From Streptomyces tsukubensis (GTDB lineage: Bacteria; Actinomycetota; Actinomycetes; Streptomycetales; Streptomycetaceae): DNA of 64,000 nucleotides. Where the stretch lies: assembly GCF_009296025.1 (NCBI RefSeq), contig NZ_CP045178.1, positions 7,316,001 through 7,380,000 of the forward strand, written 5' to 3'. Below are positions 51,772 through 61,076 of the stretch, one piece after another; the stretch's first letter is position 1, and each line of letters starts with the position of its first letter. The notes under the pieces were generated by a model, which worked only from the letters and a program-made list of their open reading frames with translations, did no database searches and was not told the DNA's origin. The position numbers were made by a program, and so were the translations under genes.

Positions 51772-52785
51772 ATGACCATCACCAGCCGTGACGTGGCCCG
51801 CCTCGCCGGTGTCTCACAGCCCACCGTCTCCCGTGCGCTGCGCGGCGACGCGCGGGTCTCGGCCGCCACCCGTGAACGCGTGACCCGCGCCGCCGACGCT
51901 CTCGGCTACGTACCGAGCGAGGCGGGGCGCTCCCTCGTGACCCGCAGGACCCGCAGGATCGGCACCGTCGTGACCGACCTGGCCAACCCGTTCTACCCGC
52001 ACCTCGTCGGCCCGCTCCACGACGAACTCGAACGCCACGGCTACCGCATGATGATGTTCGCGGAACGCTCGGACTCCAAGGTGGCCACGGAGCGGCTTCT
52101 GGACGGTTCGCTCGACGGCGTGGTCCTGATGACCAGCAAGATCGACTCCATGCTCCCCGCGGAACTGACCCGCAGGGGTCTCCCCTACGTCTTCCTCAAC
52201 CGGGAGAGCGGCGACGGGCGCGGCGACGCGGCCGTGGTCGACAACCACCTCGGCGGCAGGCTCGCGGCCGACCTCGTGGCGGGACTCGGCCACCGTCACA
52301 TCGGCGGGATCTTCGGACCCCAGGACACCACCACGGGCCGCGAACGCGAACTGGGCTTCCGGCTGGCCCTCGCGGAACACGGGCTCGCAGTCCAGGCCGG
52401 CGCTGTCCGCCACGGCCCCTTCGACTTCGCGGCGGGACACGCCCTGCTCGCCGAGGTGCTCGCCGCGACACCACGCCCGACGGCGGTCTTCTGCGGCAGT
52501 GACGCCATCGCCATCGGCGCGCTGAACGCGGCGCTCGGGGCGGGGTTGCGGGTCCCCGAGGATCTCACGGTCATCGGCTTCGACGACATCCCCATGGCGT
52601 CGTGGGAGGCGTTCAGGCTGACCACCGTCTCGCACGACCTGGTCGAGATGGCGGCGGGGGCCGCGCGGCTCCTGATCGGCCGGATCGAGACCGAGGAGGC
52701 CAGGGATGAGGGGGAGGGGCCACGCCGTGTGGTCTCCGTCCCCCGGCTGGTGGAACGCGGCACCCATGCGGGGCCGCCGCGCTGA
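51772..52785 (+). CDS. LacI family transcriptional regulator
   Basis: A 337-aa LacI/GalR-type regulator. The N-terminal helix-turn-helix is TSRDVARLAGVSQPTVSRALRGDARVSAATRERV, with the hinge near residues 48-60 (RTRRIGTVVTDLANPFY). The C-terminal periplasmic-binding-protein-like domain (70-337) binds the effector. It is divergent from the cupin operon. Palindromes at 51612, 43268 and 43102 are likely targets. ATG at 51772 is preferred because GGAGG lies 10 nt upstream and only 1 nt from a TTG at 51763. Confidence 0.92.
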   Translation: MTITSRDVARLAGVSQPTVSRALRGDARVSAATRERVTRAADALGYVPSEAGRSLVTRRTRRIGTVVTDLANPFYPHLVGPLHDELERHGYRMMMFAERSDSKVATERLLDGSLDGVVLMTSKIDSMLPAELTRRGLPYVFLNRESGDGRGDAAVVDNHLGGRLAADLVAGLGHRHIGGIFGPQDTTTGRERELGFRLALAEHGLAVQAGAVRHGPFDFAAGHALLAEVLAATPRPTAVFCGSDAIAIGALNAALGAGLRVPEDLTVIGFDDIPMASWEAFRLTTVSHDLVEMAAGAARLLIGRIETEEARDEGEGPRRVVSVPRLVERGTHAGPPR

Positions 52786-53139
52786 TGTGTGGGGCCCGTG
52801 CGGGCCGTGTCGTCGGTACGCGGGCCTCTTGCGGGTCGGGCCCGATGGTGAGAGGCGCCGTGCGCGAACGTCCGCCGGTGCGCGGTGCGCGGTGCGCGGT
52901 GCGCGGTGCGCGGTGCGCGGTGCGCGGTGCGCGGCGATCGGCGATCGGCGATCGGTGTTCTCGCGCTGAGTGAGCCTTACGTCCGGTGGTCGGGGTCGAG
53001 CAACCCGAACGCCCGGGGTTCGGTGCCGAGCGTGCGGGTGCGACACGGCGGCGGGCGGGGAAAGGTCCTCCTGTGCCCCTCCCGCCTCCTGTTACTCTGC
53101 GCTCCCCTTGATCACACCGGGTAACTCACGGGAGCGTGT
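52786..53139. repeat. Heptanucleotide tandem repeats
   Basis: Eight perfect copies of GGTGCGC (52877-52932) run straight into three copies of GGCGATC (52933-52953). No gene is recognised in the gap. The multiple-of-seven unit would shift frame if copy number changed, but no coding frame crosses it. GGGAG near 53130 is the ribosome-binding site of the next gene. Confidence 0.9.
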
Positions 53140-54351
53140 GTGAAAATCGCCTGCGTCGGCGGAGGCCCCGCCGGCCTGTACTTCTCGATCCTGATGAAGC
53201 GACAGGACCCCTCCCACGACATCACCGTCCACGAACGGAATCCGCGCGGATCGACGTACGGCTGGGGCGTGACCTGCTGGCGCGGTCTGATCGACAAGCT
53301 CCACGAGAACGACCCCGAGACCGCGCTCGCCATCGGTGCGGGCGCCGCGCGGTGGGACAGGGGGACGGCGTACGTACGCGACGACGTCACCGTCCGCGAG
53401 GGTGACGAGGCGCTCGGCATCGGGCGCCACAACCTCCTCGCCGTACTGGCCGAGAGAGCCGAATCCCTCGGTGTACGCCTTGAGTTCGGCCGGGAGATCA
53501 CGGACGAGTCCGCGGTGCCCGGCGCCGATCTCATCGTCGCTGCCGACGGTGTGAACAGCGCTCTTCGCGAGACCCACGCCGATCATTTCGGCTCACGGAT
53601 CAGGGTCGGCGACAACAAATACATCTGGCTGGGCACCGACAAGCCCTTCGCCTCCTTCACCTTCGCCTTCGTGGAGAGCGCGCACGGCTGGATCTGGTGC
53701 TACGGCTACCCGTTCAGCGAGGACCGCGCCACCTTCCTCGTCGAGTGCTCGCCGCGGACGTGGGCGGGGCTCGGCCTCGACCGGGCGAGCGAGACGGACA
53801 CCCTGGCCCTGCTGGAGCGGCTTTTCGCCGGGCCGCTCGACGGGTACCGGCTGATCGGCCGGGCCCAGCCCGGTGTCGCCGCGCCCTGGTTGAACTTCCG
53901 CACCCTCACCAACAGGACCTGGTCGCGCGGGAACCTCGTGCTGCTGGGGGACGCGGCCCACACCACCCACTACTCCATCGGCGCCGGGACCACCCTCGCA
54001 CTGGAGGACGCCATCGCGCTGGCGGGCGCCCTGCGGCCGGGCGACGGGACCGCCCCCGCCCTCGCCCGCTACGAACGCGAACGCAGGTCGGCCATCCTGC
54101 CCATGCAGAGCGCGGCGCGCTACAGCGCCCAGTGGTTCGAGAATCTGCCGCGCTACATGGGGCTGGCGCCGGAGGAGATGTTCGCGCTGCTCGGCCAGCG
54201 GCACTCGCCGCTCCTTCCGTACGTACCCCCGCAGCTGTACTACCGGATCGACAGGACCGCTGAGCAGTCGGAGGCGCTGCGCAGGCTGAAACGATGGCTG
54301 GGGCCGCGGGTCGCGGGGACGCTCCACGCCCGTTCACGGTCGTCCGCCTGA
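53140..54351 (+). CDS. FAD-dependent monooxygenase, salicylyl-CoA hydroxylase-like
   Basis: A 403-aa class A flavoprotein hydroxylase. The FAD-binding motif is CVGGGPAGLYFSILMK at the N-terminus, and the second FAD/NAD motif is LLGDAAHTTHYSIGAGTTLALEDAIAL near residues 270-296. The region GWGVTCWRGLIDKL and the SIGAGT segment are like salicylyl-CoA or anthraniloyl-CoA hydroxylases. It probably hydroxylates an aromatic acid or its CoA ester. It is convergent with the LysR gene and is not coupled to a CoA ligase, so the substrate is unclear. Confidence 0.85.
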   Translation: MKIACVGGGPAGLYFSILMKRQDPSHDITVHERNPRGSTYGWGVTCWRGLIDKLHENDPETALAIGAGAARWDRGTAYVRDDVTVREGDEALGIGRHNLLAVLAERAESLGVRLEFGREITDESAVPGADLIVAADGVNSALRETHADHFGSRIRVGDNKYIWLGTDKPFASFTFAFVESAHGWIWCYGYPFSEDRATFLVECSPRTWAGLGLDRASETDTLALLERLFAGPLDGYRLIGRAQPGVAAPWLNFRTLTNRTWSRGNLVLLGDAAHTTHYSIGAGTTLALEDAIALAGALRPGDGTAPALARYERERRSAILPMQSAARYSAQWFENLPRYMGLAPEEMFALLGQRHSPLLPYVPPQLYYRIDRTAEQSEALRRLKRWLGPRVAGTLHARSRSSA

Positions 54352-54484
54352 CGCGGTCGCGGTCGGCGTTCACCGGGCGCTGCCCGCGCCGGGCGGTTTC
54401 GCGAGGTCACCGACGGACGCTCGGGTGCGGGCCGCGTACAACGTGTGAGTGGGAGGCCGGGCCGGGCTCCGGCCTCTCACCGCC

Positions 54485-55525
54485 TCACCCCTGGCGGCGC
54501 AGCAGCATCCGGCGGGCCAGTCGCGCCATCTCCCGTGCGGCGGGGGAGAGTTCGGTGCCCTGACGGTGCACGAGAGCGATGGTGTCGTACATCGGCTCCT
54601 CGAACCCCACCGTGTGCAGACCGGCGGGGAAGGACGGGCTCTTGGCGACGGCCCGCGAGACCACGGTGTCGCCGACGCCCCGCGCGACGAGTTCGAGGGC
54701 GGGCTCGACGTGCTCCACCTCCACCCACGGTTCGATCCGCACACCTGCCAGCTGTGAACGCTCCGCGAGCTGCCTGCGGGTCGGGTCGCGCCAGCCGTAG
54801 TGCGCGTCGTAGAGGACCAGACGGGCCTGCGCCAGATCGGCGACGGTGACGGGCCGCGCGGCGCGGGCCGGGTCGCCGCTGACATACAGGACCTCGTCCC
54901 GCAGCAGCGGTGTGACCTTGAGAGCCGCGTCCTCCACGGGCAGCACCACGAGCCCCGCCTCCACGGTGCCCGCCGCCACCTCCTCGGCGACCTCGACCGA
55001 GTTGAGACCGACGAGACGTACGCGGACGTTCGGGTGGTTCACGTGGAAGTGCTGGACGAGGTCCGACAGCACGTAGAAGGCGGCGTTGCGCAGCAGTCCG
55101 AACGTCACCACCCCGCCCTGGAGGGACCGCAGGGCGCGCAGCGCGTGCGCGCCCTCGTCCACGGCGGCGAGCGCACGTTCCGCGAAGGGCAGGAGCGTGG
55201 AGCCCGCGCTGGTCAGCAGCAGTCTGCGGGCCCCTCGGACGAAGAGCGCGACCCCCTCCTCGTCCTCGACCTTCCGGATCAGCTCGGAGACGGACGCCTG
55301 CGCCACATCCATGCTCGCTGCGGCGGCGGTGAAGGAGCCGAGCCGTGCGGCGGCGACGAAGGACCGCAGCTGTTTCAGCGTCAGATGGGAGGCGAGATCC
55401 GCTGGGGAACCGGTGGGCGATCCGATGGGGGATTCGGTGGGGGACGCAGCGGGGGATTGGGCGGGAGGGCCGGTGCGGGGACCGAGGGGGGAACCGGCCG
55501 GTGATCCGGTGCGGGACTGTGCCAT
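54485..55525 (-). CDS. LysR family transcriptional regulator
   Basis: A 346-aa LysR-type regulator. The helix-turn-helix is KQLRSFVAAARLGSFTAAAASMDVAQASVSELIRKVEDEEGVALF, beginning about residue 51 instead of residue 1. The effector domain (130-320) has the usual periplasmic-binding fold. Residues 1-46 are a Ser-Pro-Gly repeat (SPTESPIGSPTGSPA) that most LysR proteins lack. An in-frame start close to HLTLKQLRS would remove it, but none with a good ribosome-binding site is seen. It is divergent from the HisD-like/SnoaL-like operon and sits beside a T-N11-A box. Confidence 0.9.
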   Translation of the reverse strand: MAQSRTGSPAGSPLGPRTGPPAQSPAASPTESPIGSPTGSPADLASHLTLKQLRSFVAAARLGSFTAAAASMDVAQASVSELIRKVEDEEGVALFVRGARRLLLTSAGSTLLPFAERALAAVDEGAHALRALRSLQGGVVTFGLLRNAAFYVLSDLVQHFHVNHPNVRVRLVGLNSVEVAEEVAAGTVEAGLVVLPVEDAALKVTPLLRDEVLYVSGDPARAARPVTVADLAQARLVLYDAHYGWRDPTRRQLAERSQLAGVRIEPWVEVEHVEPALELVARGVGDTVVSRAVAKSPSFPAGLHTVGFEEPMYDTIALVHRQGTELSPAAREMARLARRMLLRRQG

Positions 55526-55538
55526 AGGAAAACCCTAT
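55524..55538. promoter_or_regulatory. LysR-type T-N11-A box
   Basis: ATAGGAAAACCCTAT has perfect ATAGG/CCTAT arms and contains TAGGAAAACCCTA, an exact T-N11-A motif. It overlaps the LysR start codon and lies 60 bp from the divergent HisD-like gene. Confidence 0.65.
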
Positions 55539-55597
55539 GAGGGGTGCAGGTAATGTCAAGGTTGTCCTGTGGAGTGGGGCGATCTAGCGTTCCAGCC

Positions 55598-56926
55598 ATG
55601 CGATTCAACCCCTCCCGACTTGCGGAGTTCGACGGTTCGTACCGTTTTCTGAAGCCCCCGTCCGACAGCCCCGCGGCCCAACGTGACCCGGCGGTCGCCA
55701 CCCGCGTCTCCGAGATGCTCTCGGCCATCGAACGAGGCGGCATGGACGCCGTACTCAAGTACGCCAGGGAACTCGACGGCTGGCAGCGGCCCGAGGTCGA
55801 GATAGGCGCGGCCGAACTGGCCCGCACCGGCGACGGGCTCCCCGAGGACGTCCGCGCGGCTCTCGAACTCGGCCACGAGCGGACCAGCGACTTCGCCCGC
55901 AGACAGCGCGCCCACCTCGTCGACTTCGAAGCCGAACTGGCCCCGGGCCTGATCGCGGGACAGCGCTACGTTCCCGTCCAGCGCGTCGGCGCCTACCTCC
56001 CCGCCGGCCGTTTCCCGCTGCTCGCGGGCGCCTTCATGACGGTCGGCGTCGCCAAGGCCGCGGGTGTCCCCTCCGTCCTCGCCTGCACCCCGCCGGGGCG
56101 CGAGGGCAACGCGGACCCCGCCGTCCTCTACGGGGCCCACCTCTCGGGCGCCGACCGCGCCTACGTACTCGGCGGAGTCCAGGCGCTGGCCGCCATGGCG
56201 TTCGGCCTGCTCGGCGAGTACCCCGTGGACATGCTGGTCGGCGCGGGCAACGCCTACGTGGCGGAGGCCAAGCGGCAGCTCTTCGGCAAGGTCGCCATCG
56301 ACCTGCCCGCGGGCCCCTCCGAGGTGGCCGTGCTCGCCGACGACACCGCCGACGCGCGGCTGGTCGCCGCCGACCTGCTGGGCCAGGCCGAGCACGGCAC
56401 GGAGTCCCCGGCCGCCCTGATCACCACCTCCCCCCGGCTCGGCGAAGCGGTCGTCGCCGAGGTCGACCGGCAGTTGGAGACCCTCGCGACGCGGGACGTC
56501 GCGGGGCCGGCGTGGCGCGACCACGGCTCCGTCACCTGGGCCAAGGACGCGGCCACCGCCATCGCGCTGATGGACGAACTGGCCCCGGAACACCTGGAGA
56601 TCCAGACCGCGGACGACGAGATGTACCTCGCGGGCCTGCACAACTACGGCTCGGTCTTCCTCGGCCCCTGGTCGACGGTGGCCTACTCCGACAAGGGCAT
56701 GGCAGGCACCAACCACGTGCTGCCCACCGCGGGTGGCGCCAAGCACAGCGCCGGCCTCTCCGTCTCCCGCTTCCTCAAGCCCCTCACCTACCAGCGCGTG
56801 AGCCGTGCGGGCACCGAGCAACTGGCCGGCGCCGTCGAGAGCATCTCCGCCTACGAGGGCATGGCGGCCCACGGCGCCACCGCCACCCTCCGTCGCCAGG
56901 CGCTGCGTGAAGGAGACCAGTCATGA
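55598..56926 (+). CDS. Histidinol dehydrogenase family protein (second paralogue)
   Basis: A 442-aa HisD-family dehydrogenase, again outside a histidine operon. Metal/substrate segments are GQAEHGTESP, YSDKGMAGTNHVLPTAGG, and the final His in YEGMAAHGATATLRR, which keeps the canonical EGMxxH form better than the paralogue at 48025. It should oxidise an alcohol to a carboxylate with two NAD. The ATG at 55598 starts MRFNPSRLAEFDGSYRFLK, which is not like classical HisD. It overlaps the SnoaL-like gene by 4 nt (ATGA), so the two form an operon under LysR. Confidence 0.85.
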   Translation: MRFNPSRLAEFDGSYRFLKPPSDSPAAQRDPAVATRVSEMLSAIERGGMDAVLKYARELDGWQRPEVEIGAAELARTGDGLPEDVRAALELGHERTSDFARRQRAHLVDFEAELAPGLIAGQRYVPVQRVGAYLPAGRFPLLAGAFMTVGVAKAAGVPSVLACTPPGREGNADPAVLYGAHLSGADRAYVLGGVQALAAMAFGLLGEYPVDMLVGAGNAYVAEAKRQLFGKVAIDLPAGPSEVAVLADDTADARLVAADLLGQAEHGTESPAALITTSPRLGEAVVAEVDRQLETLATRDVAGPAWRDHGSVTWAKDAATAIALMDELAPEHLEIQTADDEMYLAGLHNYGSVFLGPWSTVAYSDKGMAGTNHVLPTAGGAKHSAGLSVSRFLKPLTYQRVSRAGTEQLAGAVESISAYEGMAAHGATATLRRQALREGDQS

Positions 56927-58197
56927 GCCGCACCGAGAACGGCGACGCGCCCGTCGACCGCCGTCAGCCGGCCACCACCCCCGCGACCACGGACGAGGCG
57001 GGCCCGGCGAAGGCCGCCGCGCCCGCCCAGGACCACCCCGCGCGCGCGGGACACCCGGCCACCGGCCCCGCCGACCGGGCCGCCAGGCGCCACATGCCCT
57101 CCGACTACGGCATCGCCCTGCGCCCGGGGAACGGCGCGGATCTCCCCGGCCGCCTCCCCGGCGAACGGCGCCAGCCGATGCGCGGGTTCGAGGACCAGTA
57201 CACCGACATCGTCGACTACATCGTCAGGATCACCCACCGCATCTGGGAGGACCAGGACGTCGGCTACATCTACGACACCTACGCCCCCGGCTGTCGGCTG
57301 CACGACGACAGCGGACTCAAGGTCGGGGTGGAGCCCCTGGTCACAGGCACGATGGCCAATATCCACGCCTTCCCCGACTGTCGGCACTACGCCGACGAGG
57401 TCATCTGGGCCGGCGACGACAGCGACGGTTTCGTCACCTCCCACCGCGCACAGAACATCGGGACGCACACCGGCGACTGGCAGTGGGGCCCCGCCACCGG
57501 AAAGCCCCTGCGCACCTGGGTGATGGCCAACTGCGAGGTGGTGGAGAACGAGATCACCGAGGAGTGGGTGCTCTACAACACCGCCTCCAAACTCGCCCAG
57601 CTCGGTATCGACGTCCGCGAGGCCGCACGCGCCTTCGGCAACGAGGCCGGTCCCGCCGCACTCGGCGATCAGCGACTGGGCGACGTGGAGCGCCTCGTCG
57701 GCGGACGGAAGCCGCTGCCCTACCCCAAGCCGGGGCGCGGGCCCGCCGGGGCCGACGGCCTCGACGTGGACCACTTCGTGCGGGCCCTCTTCCACGACGT
57801 CTACAACCGCCGCGACCTCAGCGCGATCGACCGCGCCTACACCCCGGGGGTCCGCTGGTACGGCACCAGCGACAGGACCGGCTACGGCCGTTCCGACGTG
57901 CGCGGCATGGCCCGCGCGCTGCTCGCCACCTTCCCCGACCTCGGCGTGAAGGTCGACGAGGTCTACTGGATGGGCAACGACGCCGACGGCTACCGCGTCT
58001 CCGTGCGCTGGTCGGGCGCCGGCACCCACCGCGGCCACGCGCTCTACGGCAGGCCCACGGGGCGCCGCGTCCACCTGTGGGGGCTCTCGCAGCTCTACAT
58101 GTCCCAGGGCATGATCACCGAGGACTGGGCGCTGTTCAACGAGTTCGACGTACTCGCCCAACTGCTGCGGGACGACCCGCCGAACCTGCCGGGCTGA
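56923..58197 (+). CDS. Double SnoaL-like (NTF2-fold) protein
   Basis: A 424-aa protein with a disordered N-terminus of about 80 residues (Pro/Ala/Thr-rich), then two NTF2/SnoaL-like domains: about 95-220 (DQYTDIVDYIVRITHRIWEDQDVGYIYDTYAPGCRLHDDSG) and about 285-420 (ALFHDVYNRRDLSAIDRAYTPGVRWYGTSD). SnoaL-like domains are small ligand-binding or cyclase/isomerase folds. It is coupled to the HisD-like gene, so it probably acts on the same small molecule. No catalytic residues can be assigned safely. Confidence 0.82.
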   Translation: MSRTENGDAPVDRRQPATTPATTDEAGPAKAAAPAQDHPARAGHPATGPADRAARRHMPSDYGIALRPGNGADLPGRLPGERRQPMRGFEDQYTDIVDYIVRITHRIWEDQDVGYIYDTYAPGCRLHDDSGLKVGVEPLVTGTMANIHAFPDCRHYADEVIWAGDDSDGFVTSHRAQNIGTHTGDWQWGPATGKPLRTWVMANCEVVENEITEEWVLYNTASKLAQLGIDVREAARAFGNEAGPAALGDQRLGDVERLVGGRKPLPYPKPGRGPAGADGLDVDHFVRALFHDVYNRRDLSAIDRAYTPGVRWYGTSDRTGYGRSDVRGMARALLATFPDLGVKVDEVYWMGNDADGYRVSVRWSGAGTHRGHALYGRPTGRRVHLWGLSQLYMSQGMITEDWALFNEFDVLAQLLRDDPPNLPG

Positions 58198-58586
58198 GAA
58201 TCCACGTGCCGGGCGCGGCTCGGCCGACCGCCGTGCTCGGCGCGGTTCCGGAGGCGGAAGCGGGCAGGCGTTCCGGTCGGCGGGGACGGGGGAGTCGAAC
58301 CTCGGGCCATGTCGCTCTGCCGCTCCAGAAATGAATGTGCGTGCGATTCAGTGGGCGTGCTCGAACTTCAGTGCGTGATTTTATTTCGGCCGTACTTGCG
58401 AATCCTCATACCAGAGCGGGACGCGGGCCGTACGGGTTTGTCAACAGGGCGTCGTAGCTGTTGAGTTGGTGACTACTGTGTGTTGCCGTCGATCAACTCA
58501 GGGCCGCCTCAGGGGAACCTGACCGGTGCCCCTGGCGCCGCGGTCGAACAGCAGGAGCCCCCACGCACCCGTACCGAGGACGCTGA
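58198..58586. other. Intergenic region with tRNA-like fragment and AT-rich promoter zone
   Basis: No gene. On the minus strand, 58277-58342 contains GGTTCGACTCC-like and GGCAGAGC-like elements about 17 nt apart, reminiscent of the T- and D-arms of a tRNA but without an anticodon arm. 58370-58400 is AT-rich (GATTTTATTTCGG) and may hold the cvn promoter. Confidence 0.35.
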
Positions 58587-61013
58587 ATGTCTCACCTTCG
58601 CGCACCGGCCGCCGCCCGCGCAGACCGCCGCGAGGGCGGCGGCCGGCACGGCAGGCCAGGCAGCCGAACCAACCAGGCGCTGCCCGAGGCCCATATACGG
58701 ACGCTGCTGTTACGGATCGCCGTACTGCCCGCTGTCGCCGTGGCCCTCTGCGGCGCCGCCGCTGTGCTCTTCGTGCTGGGATCCACCCCCGCCCACCCCG
58801 GACCCACCGTCTGGGCCGTGCTGGCGGGGGCCTGCGCCGTGGTGTTCTCGGCCGTGGTGGGCGCCGTCCTCGCCTCCCGGCGCGCGGCGCGCACCGTCCT
58901 CGACCGGGTGGGCGATCTGCGCCGTACCAGTGCCAGGCGCCAGGCGGACCTGCGCGCCCTCGTCGACCGGCTGCGCCGCGGCGAACTGCCGCCGGTACGC
59001 GCCGCGGCGCCCAGGCCCGACCGAGGCGGCGACGGCCTGGACCTGCTCGGGGACGAACTCGGCCGCGCCCACGACGTCGCCATCGCCTCCGTGATCCAGG
59101 CGTCCCAGCTCTCCAGCCACGCGGGCAGCGAGCAGAAGGTCGAAGTCTTCGTCAACCTCGCCCGCCGTCTTCAGTCCCTGGTGCACCGGGAGATCCAACT
59201 CCTCGACGAGTTGGAGAACCAGGTCGAGGACCCCGATCTCCTCAAGGGCCTCTTCCACGTCGACCACCTCGCCACCCGCACCCGCAGGCACGCGGAGAAC
59301 CTGGCGGTCCTCGGCGGGGCCATGTCCCGCCGCCAGTGGAGCAGGCCCATCCCCATGACGGAGGTACTGCGCTCAGCCATTGCCGAGGTCGAGCAGTACC
59401 ACCGGGTCAAGCTCGTGCCGCCGATCGAGGGCGCCCTGCGCGGCCACGCCGTCGCGGACGTCATCCACCTGCTGGCCGAACTCGTCGAGAACGCCACGCT
59501 GTTCTCCTCCCCGCACACCCAGGTGCTGCTGCGGGCCTGCGAGGTGGCGGCGGGAGTAGCCGTCGAGGTCGAGGACCGGGGCCTCGGTATGCCGACCGCT
59601 GAGCAGAACAAGATGAACCAACTGCTCACCGACCCCGACCAGGTCAATGTGGCGAGCCTCCTCCAGGACGGCAGGATCGGCCTCTACGTCGTCGCCTCCC
59701 TCGCCCGCAGACACGGGATCGCCGTACGTCTGCAGAGCAACATCTACGGCGGGGTCCAAGCCGTACTCGTACTGCCGCAAGGGCTGCTCGGTGCCGGCTC
59801 GCGCGAGGAGACGGGGGCGGCGCCGGGCCCGCACCGCCCGGCCGCGGCCGACGCCATCGACCCCGGGCGGCGCCCAGCCGAGGTCACTGCGGGAACTGCC
59901 CCGACGGCCGGCCAGGAGCCGGGCGCGCCCGCGGCGACAGCGCCGGGCATGGACCGCGCGTCGGCCGACGGAGCTGCCGAGAGCACCGGAGCCGGAGCCG
60001 GAGCCGGAGCCGGGGCCGGAGCCGCGCCCTCGGCCGCCTCCGCCTCCGCGTCCGGGGGCCCCTTCGCACCAGCGGCCCCCACCGAAGCGGCGCCGGACGC
60101 GGCCACGGCGGAGGCGGGCGTGGCGCCGGGACGGTCCGGGAGGCACGCCACCGAACCCTCCGTACCCCGGACATCCCGGCGGGAGCCCGAGTCCCGTCCG
60201 CCCCGGCCTGAGGCCACGCCAGGGGGGAGCGAGGCCGGTCCCGGCCCCGCACCACGGAGGCCCGGGACCGGCGCCGGTCCCGCGCCCGGGACGCCCGAAC
60301 CCGCAGAGGGAAGCACAGGGGGAAGCGAAGGCCCCGGCCGGCCCTCTTCCGTCCCCGAAGGGCCACCCCCGCCCCTCCCGTCCCGCTCCGCCACCAGACC
60401 GCCGCGACCGCCGGCCGACGAGCCGAGGCCCGACCAGGAGCGACAGTCGGACGGAACTTCGGTGCGGGAGCTGCCACGGCAGGACAGCCACGACTCCCGT
60501 ACGGACACACGGACCGCCCCCACCCCCGGCGGCCCCGCGTCCCCCGCCGCACCCACCGGCGGGCCACTGCCCGTACGCGGCGCCGACGGCGGCAGGCAGA
60601 ACCCGGCCGCCGCAGCACCCGGCATCAGGCCCGAGGAACGCGCCGCTGTCGAGGAACACCTCGTCGCCGCGCCCCTGCTCGGCCGCCCCGGACCGGTCCG
60701 GGGCACCATGGAGCGCCCCGGGCTGCCCAAGCGCCGCGCGCAGGAGCACCTCGCGCCCCAACTGCGCGAGGCGCCCGTACCGCGCCAGGACGACAGCCAA
60801 CCGGTCGGACACGATCCGGGGCTGATGGCCGCGTTCCAGCGCGGATTCTCCCTGGCCCAGACGAGAGAGCCGGGACCCGGCGCTCCTCCCGTCCCGCCCG
60901 TCGCCACCGGAGCGACCGGCGGCCAGGGCGAAGGACGACCGTACGAGACCGACACCCGGCAGCGCCAAGCGGACACCCGGCCGAGCGGCGGCAGCGCCGC
61001 CCCGGCCGGGTGA
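58587..61013 (+). CDS. cvnA: Conservon histidine-kinase-like protein CvnA
   Basis: An 808-aa sensor protein that opens a conservon, the actinomycete module in which a kinase-like sensor, a roadblock protein, a DUF742 protein and a small GTPase form a membrane complex resembling a G-protein-coupled receptor. Two membrane helices near 45-75 and 78-105 (IAVLPAVAVALCGAAAVLFVLG, AVLAGACAVVFSAVVGAVLA), then a helical region and a HATPase domain near 290-400 (HLLAELVENATLFSS, DRGLGMP, GLYVVASLARRHG). No phospho-acceptor His motif is clear. Residues about 410-800 are Pro/Ala/Gly-rich with GAGAGAGAG repeats. Confidence 0.9.
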   Translation: MSHLRAPAAARADRREGGGRHGRPGSRTNQALPEAHIRTLLLRIAVLPAVAVALCGAAAVLFVLGSTPAHPGPTVWAVLAGACAVVFSAVVGAVLASRRAARTVLDRVGDLRRTSARRQADLRALVDRLRRGELPPVRAAAPRPDRGGDGLDLLGDELGRAHDVAIASVIQASQLSSHAGSEQKVEVFVNLARRLQSLVHREIQLLDELENQVEDPDLLKGLFHVDHLATRTRRHAENLAVLGGAMSRRQWSRPIPMTEVLRSAIAEVEQYHRVKLVPPIEGALRGHAVADVIHLLAELVENATLFSSPHTQVLLRACEVAAGVAVEVEDRGLGMPTAEQNKMNQLLTDPDQVNVASLLQDGRIGLYVVASLARRHGIAVRLQSNIYGGVQAVLVLPQGLLGAGSREETGAAPGPHRPAAADAIDPGRRPAEVTAGTAPTAGQEPGAPAATAPGMDRASADGAAESTGAGAGAGAGAGAAPSAASASASGGPFAPAAPTEAAPDAATAEAGVAPGRSGRHATEPSVPRTSRREPESRPPRPEATPGGSEAGPGPAPRRPGTGAGPAPGTPEPAEGSTGGSEGPGRPSSVPEGPPPPLPSRSATRPPRPPADEPRPDQERQSDGTSVRELPRQDSHDSRTDTRTAPTPGGPASPAAPTGGPLPVRGADGGRQNPAAAAPGIRPEERAAVEEHLVAAPLLGRPGPVRGTMERPGLPKRRAQEHLAPQLREAPVPRQDDSQPVGHDPGLMAAFQRGFSLAQTREPGPGAPPVPPVATGATGGQGEGRPYETDTRQRQADTRPSGGSAAPAG

Positions 61014-61076
61014 CCCGGCCACCGGATGGTTCCGCCCCAGAGAACTCCCCCCTGTACACCAAGGAGTCGATACCCC

